Below are positions 1 to 14,827 of a stretch of 64,000 bases of DNA, one piece after another. Origin of the DNA: Unio delphinus (lineage: Eukaryota > Mollusca > Bivalvia > Unionida > Unionidae); assembly GCA_029339505.1 (NCBI GenBank), contig JAQISU010000123.1, forward strand, positions 3,084,501-3,148,500, read 5' to 3'. Numbering within the stretch: the stretch's first letter is position 1; each line of letters begins with the position of its first letter. Below the pieces are notes generated by a model. It was not told the origin of the DNA, searched no databases, and saw only the letters and a list, made by a program, of their open reading frames with translations. A program made the translations under genes and the position numbers.

Positions 1-164
1 TGTGAGTTTCAGCATAGGCTACTGAAATAAATCTGCATCACATCTAACCAAAACTTTTACATTTTTCGTTTGCAAATTGAAATTTTTCTAACAATTTCTG
101 TTATTCTAATGTTGATTATTCAAGCTATATTTATGAATATCTAGAGATGCACATTGTTGTTGTA

Positions 165-315
165 GGGTTTAATGCCATTTTTCAGCACAAGATGGGCTAT
201 ATATGGTAGCCAGTAATAATGGTCGAAGAAGAACCCAAGAAAAGCCTGGATAGAACCATCGACCCATGAGAAGCTGCTGGCAAGCTTTCTCACATATCGG
301 CATTGGATAAACCTG
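165..315 (-). repeat. Relic of tRNA-derived SINE, family B body
   Basis: Reverse complement resembles the body of the better preserved copy at 54982-55223: a 'gatatgtgagaaagctt'-like segment, a 'gggtcgatggtt'-like segment and a 3' part ending in 'gctgaaaaatggc'. The tRNA-like head is not recognisable here. It lies downstream of the visible MIC19-like exons. Confidence 0.6.
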
Positions 316-1145
316 AGACTCATACCAATGCATACAGAGCTAAGATGGCAGTGATCTGTAACTGTAAGCGCTTATGGAGACGTGAATGGTCTGATAAATA
401 TTTTAACAAACAAAATCTAAAAATAAATAAAAGTCAGATAACTCTAGACCAGTAAAATTAAATAACCTATTCAAGTTAATTTCCCTGCAGAGATGCTGTA
501 AGGATTTTATCTAAATGGGGATTGGGGCTCACCCGTGTCAAAATAAGGGGGGAGTAAACAGCAAAAAATAATCTGGGGTGGGGTACAGCCCTACACTTAA
601 AAATCCATCTCTCTTACTGCTCCTTTCTGTCAAGGCTCTATTAAAATCAAACTCTTTGAAAGTTATCCTCTCTAGATGAATAGTGATTACCACCTTGATG
701 TCATTGGATAACAGTTACGTGAGGGTTTTCCTGGTCTGGTAAGCAGAAAGACCATAGGCTTACACCATGTTTGATGATTAAATGTGATGTCAAAAGAATT
801 ATATTTCTTCTTTGCTATCTATCAAAATATCTGTCTCGTATTACATACTTGGTTTAATGTTGATAAAACTTATTCTAAAACTGATATGTTTGTTTCTGAG
901 TTGTCTATGTTTCTCCATCAGATTCAAAGTTTAATATAATAACAACGACAAATAGATTGTTGATATCACTTAAAGAAATGATTGTATTAATGTTTGCCCA
1001 TAATTTTATTTGAAACTCCTGAAAATTCTGAGTAGCAGAATGTTGTCCCCTGAATGATCATTTCAAGTCTCACTTAATGAACTTCACAAAATCTTAAGCA
1101 ATATTATCAGTTAAATGAAATACTGTAATAGATTCTAAACCTCAC

Positions 1146-4100
1146 CTGTCTAGCTGTTTCTACACAAGCAGAAAACTTTTTGACGACTTCCGAGCAATGA
1201 AGAGTTTGCTTGGGGTTGGCCTGGTAACAATCAAATACCTCTTGTTGCAAATCTTGTGCAACTGGGGAACCAGTTTGTTTGCTGAAAAAAAGGAGAAATG
1301 TTCTTTAAAAGATTAAATTTTCATATTTGGATTGATATCAGTCCTAAGTAAGAAATATTTTCTTCTTTAAATTCAATTAGAACAATGTCTAAACTGGAAC
1401 TGATTAAGTACCTTAATATCTACTATTAGGAATGATGCAATTTAAAACACACAGCAAATCTGTTTATTTATTGATGCAGACATACTACATATTTGTCCTA
1501 AATTAAAGAATTATCAAATCTTATCGTTTTCATAATTGGAATGCAGTATAACATATGGTGAATTCATCAAACGTTTACATTCCATGGTTGCTGCACACCG
1601 TAATTTTTTTTCAAAAACCCAAAACAATGAATAATGATATTTCTGTACATCATTTCCAACTGATGAATTTGAGAGATGACAAAAACGTAACTTTTCACAA
1701 AACCACAAAATAATAAACCAAAAAAACTAATAACTTCTGATTATTTGAAATATACTGAAAACAACAAAAGATATGTTTTTAAATAGACATAAATATATTA
1801 CACAATAATGATTGTATATTACTATAGTATGTCTCCATACCAAAATTGACGAGAAAACAGCATAAAGGGAAGGACTGAACATATCAAACCCATATTCCAC
1901 TGCAAAAATGTAGAACAATGCTTTACAATACTGATAAATGCATATGACACAATCACTGTTAGAAAAGCGACAACTATATCCGACTATTTTACTATGGTAA
2001 GCTCTATAAAAAGACTCATGGGTCTTCACCTTGTTTGTACAAGGATTTTCCACTATGTCACCATAAAAATAAAAAAAGAAGACACATGGGTATGCACCAT
2101 ATGTGCACATGGATTTTCCACACTGGTGTACTCCACATAAAGACCCAATGGTCTGCACCTTGTTTGCAGAAGGATGTTCCAGAACAGTTGCTCCTAAAGC
2201 AAACTTCTAAAACACTAGAAAGAATCATGCATGAACAGTCAATTATATGTTTTTTGTTTCCATCACCCAAATTACAGATAAGCTCTAAACTGGTACAACA
2301 TACAGAAACTTCTGCTCCACTTCTTGTACAGCTCTGGAAAACTCCTCCAGGCTAACTCTTTTCAGCGTCTCACTCTGGAAGATAAACAGAATGTGATTAA
2401 ATGAAAAAAAACAAGCCCTAGAGAAAGCATGAATCGTTGGAGCAAAAGAAACAAACAAGTAAAAGTATTTTATTGACTTTCTAAAGAGACTCAATATTTA
2501 AGCAAGCTGCCATAAGAGATTCTTATAGAATGTTCACCATGTATAAAATTTAATGAGATATTTTTACAGTCCATATATTTTATGACTGGTCTGAAATGGA
2601 TGTTAGGTCAAGTACCATTTATTTTAACTTTGACTTTCCAAAAAAAGACACATCCACTATGCATCCATTGTTTGCAAAACCATAATTTGAAATGATGGTG
2701 ACAGCAGCAGAAAGAGGTGATCAAAGACCATTACAATGCAAAAGACTGTGGCACCCTTCACAGATAACTGATTATTGCCAATCTTCTATATAGTCAAATT
2801 TCCTGAGGTGACAATAAATATTTCAAAAATACTGGAGTAAAATATTCCTCTGAAATGTTGATAAAGAAACATCAATAATTATCCTAATGGTTAGTGTTGG
2901 TGGGATTATGGGTGAACAAAGTCTTCTCATTGCTGTTTGCCACCACTTGTGCAATTATTCAAATAATGGTTGTGCAAACAATGTATGAATGATGTAAGTT
3001 TTAAAAATCCATGAAATGAACATACAGGACCAGGCTTCAAAATATAACATAGAAAATTGGTGGAAAAAATAATGGGCATGGCAAAAACTTGTTCCATTTA
3101 AATCATCTGGTAACATTTTTTATTAAAGAACTTTACGCAGCAGAAAGCCTGCACATTTTGTCCAGTGAATTTCATGCATAATATTTCAGTCATTATTCCA
3201 CTCAAAGTCATACCTTCTCCTCAATCTGTTTCAATCGTTGGTAGTAAGCTTCAAGTTCTGCCGAGCTAGCCTCTGTGCTTGGTTGCAACCGTGGACTAGG
3301 AACTGTAAACATGGATTTCATTTACAAGGAATATCAGAACTAGTGATGTTATTAAAAAAAAGCTAATGAGAATTCCATTCTGTCTTATATTAAACATACA
3401 TATTCCATCTTTCTGTAAACTATTGCAAATGAAAACTACAGAATGACAGACAGTAAGAACTATATTGTAGCATACTTTAGATTTTCTGTCTATTTCTAAG
3501 GGATTAGTATTCATTTTATCCATTATAACATGGCCTTCCTAGTGAGGTAGTTTACTAGATTGGCTGAAGTTCTGAGAACTAGTAATTGAAGTACATAACC
3601 ATCTATTACAATTCAAAGTGTTTCTTGTGTGTCATTCTAAAACAACTATGACATATACCATTTTCTACTCTGAATCAATCTTTATTTAGCATGTAGTTGT
3701 TTTTTTTAACATTACACAAAATTCCTGCTTGCCATGCACTAGTAATCAGTTCATGTGTTTATGCTTAACGAAAAACGAATAAATTGGCAAAGATCTGACA
3801 AGCATCAATGAAGATTTGTTTGTTTGATTGTTTAGGATTTTTAACGTAGCTTTAACAATTTTTCAGTCATATCGCTAATATGTCTGCAGTGAGACAGTTT
3901 ATAGTGATGTCTAGCACTGGGGCATCATGCCGCAGACATTTAACATGATGTCCCACCCAGTCACATTATCCTGACACCAGGCCGACCAGTCGTAACACTA
4001 ACTTCTTAATGCTGAGCGCCAAGCAAGGCAGCTGTTAGTACCATTTTTGTAAGTCTTTGGCATGACTCGGCTGGGGATCAAACCCACAACCTCCCGCTTC

Positions 4101-7100
4101 CGCGGCAGATGCTCTAATCACTAGGCCACTGGAGCAGTTCCATCAATGAAGAAATGTTTGACATCAGTTTTGAGGACAATATTTTTCTGTACTTATTAAT
4201 GAAAGAAAAACTAAATCACATGCACTAACAACAGCTGAGAGAAATACTAAATCATACACACTAACACCCACTATGAAAAATACTAAATCACTAAAATCTG
4301 ACACAATGCAGACATTGTAGCAATATGACTGAATTTTTTTAAGGCTACGTTAAAAGTTCAAACACACGCTAAATCAGAGGCACTAACATGCACTGAGAGT
4401 GATACTAAATCATATGCACTAACAACCACTAAGAATACTAAATCACACACGCTGACACCCACTGAGAGAAATACTAAATCACACACACTAACACCCACTG
4501 AGAGAAATACTAAATCATATGCACTAACACCAACTACGAATAAATACTACATCATATGCACTAACACCCACTAGTGACTAAGAAGAAGTACTAAATCACA
4601 CGCACTAACACCCACTAAGAGAATTACCAAATCACACACACTAACACCCACTGAGAGAAATACTAAATCATATGCACTAACACCCACTAAGAAGAAGTAC
4701 TAAATCACATGCACTAACATCCACTAAGAGAATTACCAAATCACAAATACTAACACTCAGTGAGAGAATTACCAAATCACACACACTAACACCCACTGAG
4801 AGAAATACTAAATCATATGCACTAACATCCACTAAGAGAATTACCAAATCACACACACTAACACCCACTAAGAGAATTACCAAATCACACACACTAACAC
4901 CCACTATGAGAATTACCAAATCATATGCACTAACATCCACTAAGAGAATTACCAAATCACACACACTAACACCCACTAAGACAATTACCAAATCACACAC
5001 ACTAACACCCACTAAGAGACTAACATCCACTAAGAGAATTACCAAATCACACACACTAACACCCACTGAAAGCAATAGCAAATGATAAGCACAACACAAT
5101 AATCAGGCATGACACAGTAATACCTAGTAAAAAAAATAGTTTTCTCCAGACATAATTACAGCACTGTGGTGGTGGCATTATTCTAATAAGACAAACCACT
5201 CTGAGGCATATGAAGAAGAAGAGGTAACCCACTCTGAGGCATATAAACAAGAAGAGGTAACCCACTCTGAGGCATATGAACAAGAAGAGGTAACCCACTC
5301 TGATTTTGTTTGTTTGATTAGGAATTTTTAACGTAGCTTTAAAAAAATTTCAGTCATATCGCTATGATGTCTGCAGTGAGGCAGTTTATTGTGATGTCTA
5401 GCACTGGGACATCATGTTGCAGACATGCATAAAAATCATAAGTGGTGAGAAAAACAACACACAATTTGTTCCAACAATTAGTTAGAAGTAGTACTGTACC
5501 CTGTTAAGAGTATATGCTCTTAAAATAAGCATATTTGTAAAACTCAGCAATAAATGTATTTCCCTAGCAAACAAAGTGAAAAATGAGGGAGAAATAAAAG
5601 AACTTACGGTATTGTGAATTAAATCTACATTACAATCCAAGAATTAAAGACACAAGCCTAGTAATATAAAATCCTGAATAAAGCTCAGTTCAAGTCCCGA
5701 TGAGATCAAAAACTGAAGGCGATGACACATTACGGTCAGCAAAGTGCTGATGTGTCAAAGGTCTGTTGATGAATCAGCAATATTATTAAAGGTTTTCATC
5801 CAGTATAAAAAGCAATGAATGTCTTTATTCAAGAATGTTGTCAGAGCACTTTTGTATTTCCAGAGAAAATAATCACTTTGAATTTAATAATTTGAAGAAA
5901 ATAAAATTCACCCCAAACTGGACACAACATAAAATAACTTAAAGTGCTAGATGTTAAATTGGTAAAATCTTCACAGTCACAAGATAATATAGCTCTCTGC
6001 TTGACCTCATACCACAATTAGCATTTTCTAAAAACAGCCATTACCTAATGGAAAATAACCTTATAGAATGGTCTAATATGCCTTATTTACTTACAACACA
6101 ATAACCTATTAAATTCATGTCGGAATCTCCAAAATCCTGACCCTGATCTACATATTTACCACTTCTTGTTTACCTGAATAATAATTTTATTAATAATCTC
6201 ATACACACAGAGTATAATGAAGCTACATTTAGTTGTTTACATAAATCAAATTAATTATTTTTTTAAAGTGTCAATCAGGTCAAGCAGAAATGAACTCAAT
6301 TTTGGACAAGGTCAAGTCCAGCAAACAATATTACATTACAATAACATGTAATGAAATAAAAAAATATAAAAAATCTAACACATAAACAAGTAATTTAAAC
6401 ATACATAATAACCTATTTATCATCACATGCACAGTGGACAAAGTTAGATATGCAGTAATGTGACTGTACCAAGTGTGTGTATGATTTGGATTTTTACCGT
6501 AGCTTAAAAAAATTCAGTCATATCGCTATGATGTCTGTAGTGTGGCGGTTTATAGTAATGCCTAACACTGGGGTATCATGTCGCAGTCATGTAGCATGAT
6601 GTCCCACCTAGTCACATTATCCTGACACCAGGCCGACCAGTCCTTACACTAACCTCTTAGTGCAGAGCGCCAATCGAGGCAGCTGTGAGTACCATTTTTG
6701 TAAGTCTTTGGTATGACTTGGACAGAGATCCAACCCTCAACCTCCCATATCCAAGGCGATCATGACTGTAACAAATAAAAATTAAATAAATTTAAATTAA
6801 ATTCAAACAGGGTTAATTCCAAACACTGACACTTAGTTTCATCTTTAGCACACAAAACATCACTCTGTGCTGCCTAGAGGGCATATAAAAAACCCAACGA
6901 AAAAGAAAAAAGATTGTTACAGTTGACTTCAGACGTAATTGAGTGCACTCATTGTCAAAGAAGATAAATTTTATTCACTGACTGATTTTTAATATCCTGG
7001 ACATCATAGTGGTTTATTAATTGAAAACACACAAATGATGAAGTCTTCAGTGAAAAAAAAGCTACATTTATTCCCAGAGAATACTATGAGAAAAAACTGA

Positions 7101-8726
7101 TGTCTCAAATGACCAAACTAAATTTTAGAGGAAACAGATTACTTGTGATGGGTGGATGATAAGGATCACTGGCACTAGGGTTATGGACTTATTAACCTCT
7201 GCAACAAATATTCATTTTTCCAGCATTATAATTTTGAATCATTGGTGACTCAAACAATAGCATGGTTCCTACAGTTTCCTTGACAACAAGATATATGTCC
7301 TGAATAGTGGACACAGTTATTTTAGCAGACATAGAAACTGCTGAAAAATGAGTTGTGGTCTAAGACCACACACAATCTTTTAAGCATGGTCTTCTGGAAA
7401 ATACAATATGTATTGCAAAAAAAAAAAATCAAAAAAATCTATGACATGAGTGCCTTCAATTAGCAAGAAACTGGTAAGAGTAATTTTTTGTAAATGACCC
7501 CACTATTTCATTTCTGGTATCAACAGTGTATTAGGTGGATACCTCTTCTTGTTCCTTGGGCATCTGATTCACCCATTAGGCGCTTGGACACAGACTCTGT
7601 AACCTGAAAACAGAACAAAATAAATTTGAGATTACAGATGCTAAAATGAATGAAACCAACTCACTTGATTAAAGTACAGACTGACTACCACATTATCACT
7701 AGCATAAGTGCAAAGTGCTTAAGGAGAAATGACTACCCAGATAAGTGATTAGGCTTTGTGATATAAGATACATATTCGTCATGGCCATCTGATACAGAAA
7801 AGAGTAACAGTGTTAAAAATGTTTGTCTGCCTCGCAAAAATCTACTTTATCTGATCTGGTTGTAGCTTTGCTCACAAAAGGATATTTTTTCATAGTTCCT
7901 GCAAAACTTTGAAAATATGTGTCTTCTGGATGCACACTCTCTGAAGAATGAAGGGACTGAGGTCTAGCATGTACAGTCCTGCATTAGTAAGGGCTCTCTA
8001 TAATAATGTGAGGACATTCTTTTCTTAACAACATTCTCATGTTCCAAGACAGCCTGTCAGTACCATTATGAATGCTTCATAACAAGTGAAGAGTATCCTC
8101 ACATCAAACCTCTCATCAATGCCATATTCAATCAGAGCTACTGTACACTTTTGTGACCCACAAAGGGCAGGAGGATAAACACTTCAGCAACAACATTTGA
8201 CAAGTATGGATTATATATATGGCCAATTACTAGAAGCAAACACATCATGGAGTTCAGTGTTAGTGAGTTTCCATGATGCCATGGTAAACTAATAGTGAAT
8301 TCAGTCCAAAACCAAATGACTGTTTCTGGAATAACATAATCCATAATCCATATTAAAAAATCTAGTGGTGTACATTAATGGTGTGACCTCAGTGGCAGTA
8401 TTTACCGTAGGAAACTGGTAAATTACACAAAGGAATAAAATAAGATGGGACTTGGCAGATACCATTTATGTCACGATGGTGGCAAATCTGGTGCAGTTAT
8501 ATTGGCAAAATGTACCTGGAAGCCATAAATTGACTGGCCTAAGATGGCGGAGTTTAAATAGTTTCCTGTATTAGGGGAGAATTGTATAGTTTCTATGGCA
8601 AGAAATGCTGGTGGTAAGGAAACCTGATGAAGAGAAACCCATGCAGATGTGTGGTTTATAATTATAGATATAATTATAGATATTTGTCGGGTTGGAGATC
8701 TGTGGTCTTGCATTGATTAGAGTAAA

Positions 8727-8797
<71 letters not shown>

Positions 8798-9159
8798 TTA
8801 AAATTAGTGCCAACGGGCTATCCCGCAGTCAGTAGTTTTGGTATGATTTTTTTTTCCTTAAGATTATTAATTTTTTTTATTTTACATCAAGCTCGCGTCA
8901 AGCAACTGTGCTGTGACAGCTATGTGTTAATAGTGATGCCAGACACACATGAATGTGTACCCGTCCGAATCTGTTCAGTATGTTATTTACCATGCAACAG
9001 TGTCCGATGAGAGGGTGGTGGTGGAAACAGCTATTTCGATGTAGAACGATGCAATAAAAAATTTCGAAAATTTCTTGGCTTGTACATACATATAATTACC
9101 TTAACAACTCCATCTAATTCCGTTACAGTCACGCTTCTTGTGCTCTGATTGCCCCCCAT
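1146..9159 (-). CDS. CHCHD3: MICOS subunit MIC19/MIC25-like (CHCH domain), 5 exons visible, 3' end missing
   Basis: Spliced host gene read on the minus strand. Exons in order of translation: 9100-9159, 7543-7603, 3214-3302, 2304-2374 and 1146-1281. All have AG/GT borders and phases that join cleanly. The protein starts MGGNQSTR, the N-myristoylation type start of CHCHD3/CHCHD6. It continues through a charged, coiled-coil-like stretch (exons 3-4) into a CHCH domain on exon 5 with a CX9C pair (C-SEVVKKFSA-C). Family role: inner-membrane MICOS component that holds cristae junctions. Oddities: the first cysteine of the usual first CX9C pair reads Ala (SPVAQDL), and the middle coiled coil is shorter than in vertebrates. 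The last exon was not found and may lie before position 1. Introns hold SINEs and minisatellites. Family assignment rests on exon-wise similarity judged by eye. Confidence 0.82.
3828..4139 (-). repeat. tRNA-derived SINE, family A (full copy)
   Basis: On the minus strand it starts with a tRNA-like head: an A-box-like 'ggcctagtgattagag' and a B-box-like 'gggtttgatcccc'. The body contains 'ggcctggtgtcaggataat' and ends near 'acgttaaaaatcc'. Closely related copies lie at 6484-6760 and 56422-56610, with a partial copy at 5305-5430. It sits in the largest intron of the MIC19-like gene. Confidence 0.75.
4190..5090. repeat. Minisatellite, about 38-bp units, about 20 copies
   Basis: Tandem array of units of the form 'ctaacacccactaagagaa' plus 'ttaccaaatcacacaca', with variants (gagagaaatactaaatcatatg). 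It creates open frames on the minus strand that look like repeated VSVCDLVILL peptides. These are repeat artefacts inside an intron of the MIC19-like gene and are not genes. Confidence 0.9.
5200..5302. repeat. Short tandem repeat, about 36-bp units
   Basis: Three to four copies of a unit containing 'ggtaacccactctgaggcat' followed by 'atgaacaagaaga'. It lies directly after the larger minisatellite and before a partial SINE A. Confidence 0.85.
5305..5430 (-). repeat. Partial SINE family A
   Basis: Matches the body end of the copy at 3828-4139 ('aatttttaacgtagcttt', 'tcagtcatatcgct', 'atgtctgcagtgag', 'gtgatgtctagcactggg'). The tRNA-like head is missing. Confidence 0.7.
5550..5780 (+). repeat. 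Dispersed repeat family C copy
   Basis: Shares a run of similar blocks with 57895-58125 (same strand) and with the reverse complement of 11370-11575. Common blocks include 'aacaaagtgaaaa', 'cttac.gtattgtgaatta', and a distal 'gatgtgtcaaaggtct' or similar. No coding capacity and no terminal structure was recognised, so the element class is unknown. Confidence 0.5.
6484..6760 (-). repeat. tRNA-derived SINE, family A
   Basis: Near full copy of the repeat at 3828-4139. The B-box-like part is degraded ('ttggatctctgtc' on the minus strand). Intronic in the MIC19-like gene. Confidence 0.7.
8728..8794. repeat. (TA)n microsatellite
   Basis: Uninterrupted TA dinucleotide run in the first intron of the MIC19-like gene. 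Confidence 0.95.
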
Positions 9160-9583
9160 TTGTTAAATTCTACCAAAAGAGTTAACCAACCGGCTTAACC
9201 TCGAGAAGGTCAATAGCAGCTCGCAGCAAATAGATAGGTACGGACAAAAGTCTATATTTACTTTTAGATATTATAGGCATCAAATTATACTGCCACTATA
9301 TTAGACCCAATTAGGAATTATGGAATAATAAAATATCAGACTTGATATTAAAGAAACGTTTTATATTATATTCATCAACCTGTTTGTCCACAGGGCCCCT
9401 ATCAAGTATCAGGGGCTCGTAGCATTGCTTACAATTAAATACATGCAGTATAAAATAATAATGACAGTTAAATTGTTAGCAACGATACTAGCCCCTGTGA
9501 TCTTGTCAAAATCTCCTTAAGTTTTACTTCGTAGTAGTAATAGTAACTTGAGATTTTAGCACAATTAGAAAAGTTAATATACT

Positions 9584-9587
<4 letters not shown>

Positions 9588-9623
<36 letters not shown>
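9588..9623. repeat. (TG)n microsatellite
   Basis: Uninterrupted TG run upstream of the MIC19-like start codon. Confidence 0.95.
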
Positions 9624-9625
<2 letters not shown>

Positions 9626-10357
9626 AATACTTACACCAAACTGACAGTAAAGTATTATCTCTGGTACCTACAGGAGATTACTATAGTTAAGTGATAATAA
9701 ATTTAAAAAATGCGAATAAATAATATTATCATTAATGTCAGAGGATTTTTAATTCATGCTCTGCTGATATTCGAATATAGTTCCGTGGGTTTCGGCACCC
9801 ATCGCTTTTCCTGCACGAACACAAATACTTTCTCATTCACATTCTTTACCTCAAATAATAGCTATCAGCAACACCGACATTGAATTCACACAGTCTATAC
9901 GGATCATATGTGTTACTCTGCACAGTACTCTCACACTGCATCATGAACATATGTAAGGCTGCATATCTTGTGCTGAGAAGCATCAGTTCAATTCGCAAAT
10001 ATATTTTAGTTGATGCCACTAAAACACTTGTGTGTTCATTAGTACTTTTTTCAAGACTGGACTAATGTAACTCATTTCTGCTTGGTTCGTCTTAATATCT
10101 ACTCCAGAAACTTCAAAAAGTTCAAAACACAGCTGCTCAGATCATCCTTAGAGTACCATGAGCAGACAACATGTTCTCGCTTCTCTGTACCCTATACTGG
10201 CTATCCATTTGATCCAGAATCAAACACATTGTTCTTCGTGCTACGTTTCACTGACGGACTCCAGTCTAACATATCTGTCTGGCCTCATCCATGTGTACAC
10301 ACCAGGATGATAAGATATCTACGATCCTCTTCTATATATATATTTATATTTATATTT

Positions 10358-10513
<156 letters not shown>

Positions 10514-11369
10514 AAAAGGATATTATGTGACTTAATGTAAAAGTTACCAAATCAATTGCAGGTGGTTTCACAGCCTTAGCTTTAAGTAAATTGTTACATA
10601 TAACTTTTACCTCAACTATCTGCCAACAAATAATGATAAAATGACACTGTAATTGAAATACTTGATACACCCATAGCTGTGTTTAATTTAGCCTTAAAAT
10701 GTTTCTATTTTCTTTCTACTTCCAATTTAAGTGTTTCGAGATTTTCTCACTTAATTCAAAACGAGTACAGTCGATACTAAACCTATGTGCAAGATGTACG
10801 TTGATAATTACTCTTTCGGCTGTACACGTTTTCTCAATTTTATTAAAATATTTTCTTCATCGTTTCACCTTTATGTCGACTTCATCTATACGTCATTCTA
10901 TCACACCTAAAATTATTAACTAGATATCGATTCGTATATCCTTTGCTATCTGTTTTGATTTTCTTAGTTCATGGCTATGTAGGAGTTTGTAGATACCGAT
11001 CATTTGATGTCTTAATCTTGTCACATAAAACTGTAGGTTTTCAAAGTGTTACGACTCTATGGTCTTAAACTCTGTAACAGTAAGAAGCAAAACAAGCAAG
11101 TTCAGTAAATTCATCAAATAATTTATTTCCCTGGAATACAAAGTGAAAATTCGAAAGACGTATAATCCTGTTTACCTAAGAATGCTCATTCTTAACTAAA
11201 CAACTAAATCATAATCAGTCTTATTCATGCATTGAGTTTTCTTTCCATCATTTGGATGGGTTTGTTTATTCAAAATTAGTATTCACTGGAGTGTTATTCT
11301 TGAACTGAAACATTAAATTGGTATTATTAGTGATTTCAGTTAAGAATATTTTGGACTATATTATTGTCA

Positions 11370-11575
11370 TACTTAAAAGCCTGTTAGCACGTCTCCACAC
11401 GCAAAGCTATTGGCACATTAGCACACCTGAGACTTTCGGGTACATCAACATGATCAATATAAGAATTTTTTTGGAATACCAATGAAATTCTATTGGATAT
11501 CATACACCGGAACAATTCGGGATTTAATTCACAATATTGTAAGTTCTGTTTAAATTTTCACTTTTATATTCTAGG
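11370..11575 (-). repeat. Dispersed repeat family C copy
   Basis: The reverse complement aligns by eye with 57895-58125: 'aagtgaaaatttaaa', 'cttaca.tattgtgaatta', 'tggtattccaaa', 'gtac.tgatagtctc'-type blocks, and 'aatgtgccaat' against 'aatgtgtcaat'. Confidence 0.5.
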
Positions 11576-11697
11576 GAAAATAAATTGTTCGTTTGACAAA
11601 ACTTTATAGTTTTCTCTCCTTTCTATTACTTAGTTTAAGAACATAAATTCGTATCAGGAAATTGCGGGCTCGTGAAATGATCCAAAAATGTGAAATA

Positions 11698-11835
<138 letters not shown>

Positions 11836-12509
11836 AACATCTATCTTACCTTTCTTCACAATTAAGGCTGATATTAAGCCTGTTTGTACAGGTTGTTATA
11901 TCATTATCATACATTGTAAGGACTCTATCATATATACAAACATACCTATTGCCGTTTAAGTAAGTTTTGGTGTCATTGATCTGGTTCCGATAAGCATAAA
12001 AAGTTGTTAGGTCTTTTAAAAAAAATTCCAAAAATTTCCGATTTAGTAAATGTCTGTTTTTATGCTTTTTAATTTATTTTAACCTTGCCAGGTAGATCTG
12101 TAATGACTCCACAAACGCATACATTGAATTTTCAAATAATACAATTTTCAACGAAAATTTAATATTCAAATGACAAAGAAAGCAAAGTTTCTGTATTCAC
12201 CATTGTTTTACCCTCTCAAATTTTATCATAATCCTAAGCAAGGCGGATTATGAGAATCTTCACAGAATAATTTAAAGCCTATCTGGTAATTTCTATCTCA
12301 TTATATCCAGATGGAGAAGTAAATATACTATCCACCAAACTACAAAACAAAATCATGTTATAATCATGTTCATAAAACCTTTAAAAAGGTAAATATATAA
12401 ATTTCCTTATATAATAGGTTTTTAATATGAATGGTACATAATATCACAATGCATTTATATACCTGATTCTTTAAGTTAGAAATTTTAATAAATTCAGTTT
12501 GCAAAATTC

Positions 12510-12705
12510 TAACATTATAAACTGTGTGTCATAGCTAATTGCTACCTTTTTAGAACTTGCTCATTCACGGTAAAAAAAAAAAAAAAAAAAACTATGTCAT
12601 AACTAATTCCTACCTTTGTAGAACGTTCTCATTCACGGTGCAAAACTCGGTGTCATAACCAATTTCTACCGTTCTATAACTTCCTCATTCACGGTACAAA
12701 TCAAA
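12510..12705. repeat. Three-copy tandem repeat, about 65-bp units
   Basis: Three imperfect copies of a unit with 'gtgtcataactaattcctac', 'tagaac.t.ctcattcacgg'. A poly(A) run follows the first copy. Confidence 0.75.
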
Positions 12706-13007
12706 GTGTGTATAATGTATTTTTTTCTAGTTTAGGTCATATAGTACAAAATACACGGTACATGGACCAGAATGATAAGCTTGATACAGCCATACTGTAT
12801 ATAATTTTATATGCTATCTTAAATATGTCTGATTCTTCATTGCTAGTGTTATAAATGTTAAATATGAAATAATAACTGGCAGACATTCGTATATTGTTCT
12901 AGCAAATATTTTGAAACTTACTGGGTATCTAAATGTAATAGCAACGGTCAATATTCGCAGGTCGCATCTCTCGTACTAATGGCAAACCTTACTATTGTAT
13001 GTATAAA

Positions 13008-13203
<196 letters not shown>

Positions 13204-14827
13204 ATATTGATTTATCTATAATTCAACGGTTTGTAAATTAGGTGGAGTATGAGGCGAGAGCGAACAACGCTGTCAACAGTGACGATCCAATCAGTATGTC
13301 ATATTGATGTAAAACATTATGAACAAGTGGTATAATATGGTGAATACATATTATACTGTTATGTTTATCTTCGGGGACAAGGACGGTCTAAACCAATGTT
13401 AATGTGTATGGTAGGTTAATGGTTTTTGAAAATGAAAAGGTTAATTGTAGATCTCCAATAGTATTGGCCTCTAGTAAAATCGTACCCAAGAGGTTTCGTA
13501 ACCGTGTAGGTGGTTTCTTGCCTGAATAGTTTTTTTTTTCTTCTCCATGTATTACTGGCAGACTGCAATTTCGCTGGTTTAATACGTAGCAGCTTTGATA
13601 TTTGCTAACATCGAAATGGAAGACAATAACACAGTTGATATTATAACGCAATATACATCGCTCATCCATGCAAGAAAGCACATAGGAACGAAATCGCATT
13701 TTACAAAAATTACATCAGAACTACATATAAAGTGAAACAATATTAATCGAATCAGAAAGAAAACATTCTAGGTGACCGAAGAACGAGTAACTCTTGTATT
13801 TTTGCCAAGATTTATAAATGTTTGAAAAGCATTTAAATAAATGTTCATAGTTGCAGTTGGAGACACTTTATACATTTTTAAACATTTCCAAAGTTTTCCA
13901 AAGCCGAGGAACTTTTATGCTAGTTTTGCACTGTTTTTCGTCCGTGTTTGTTTCAAATACTTATATGTTTTTTCCCCATGACCGACACGACTTTTTAAAA
14001 ATCGAATGCAGTTTCAAAAGACTGCTTTAAACCGTGTACAATTTAGATAACGCTAATGAATAATCGAAGAAAGCTCCAATGTGTGGATGCAAACCAATAA
14101 CCGTTTGGTAAAAAACCTACAGTCTCCATAGAATCCGAACCAACTTGTGTACGAACACACATGCTAAAATGGTATGCGGGTGTACAGTAAGTTTCTAAAT
14201 CATAACATTCTGGTAATTTGAATTCATCAACACTTCTATTTTGTACGTGTTGTGCCAAAAAATATCGCATTAATTTAATCGTAACTATTGGTTTCACAAT
14301 TTTTTGAACTGCTTCACATGAGTGCGATAATAGTTGCAAGTGGTCTTGCATTTTCATATACATAGAGAAAGCAAAACAAATTCGATCCTCACCTGTTTTA
14401 GAAATAACCTTATCTACACACCCTGCCATAAAATGTATTTAAGCATTACAAGTTATCTCGCACTTTCAGTATCTATCCAATGTGAGTACAATTCGTAGAG
14501 TAAACATATACGTCATTAAATACAAACTCACTTCCTTGTAAACAAACGTTCTTGTCTTTTGATTTTTTTTTATATATTGATAACACAGTAAGGTGGATGC
14601 CGTATTGTCCTTAAATTCTGCTAAGTATTTGAAGACTGTAATCCGTATTGGACGGTCGCCAGTAACAAAACGGGGTGAAAACGTCAGATGCCGGCAATCT
14701 ATAACACTTATCTTGATACTTAACACTACCTGTTGAGGGCCATAAAGAAATCAGGTATTTGAGTTCGGGGGGATACATATACATATACATATTGACAATA
14801 TTAAAAGAGAAAGCATATGATCTCTTC

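Noticed and set aside
4677..5298. Open frames with repeated VSVCDLVILL and YLFLFICLRVG peptides
   Set aside because: They are translations of intronic tandem repeats in the MIC19-like gene.
14043..14429. 128-codon frame on the minus strand (starts MAGCVDKVISKTGED)
   Set aside because: No recognisable domain, splice context or repeat association. It may be a relic, but I cannot support a gene call.
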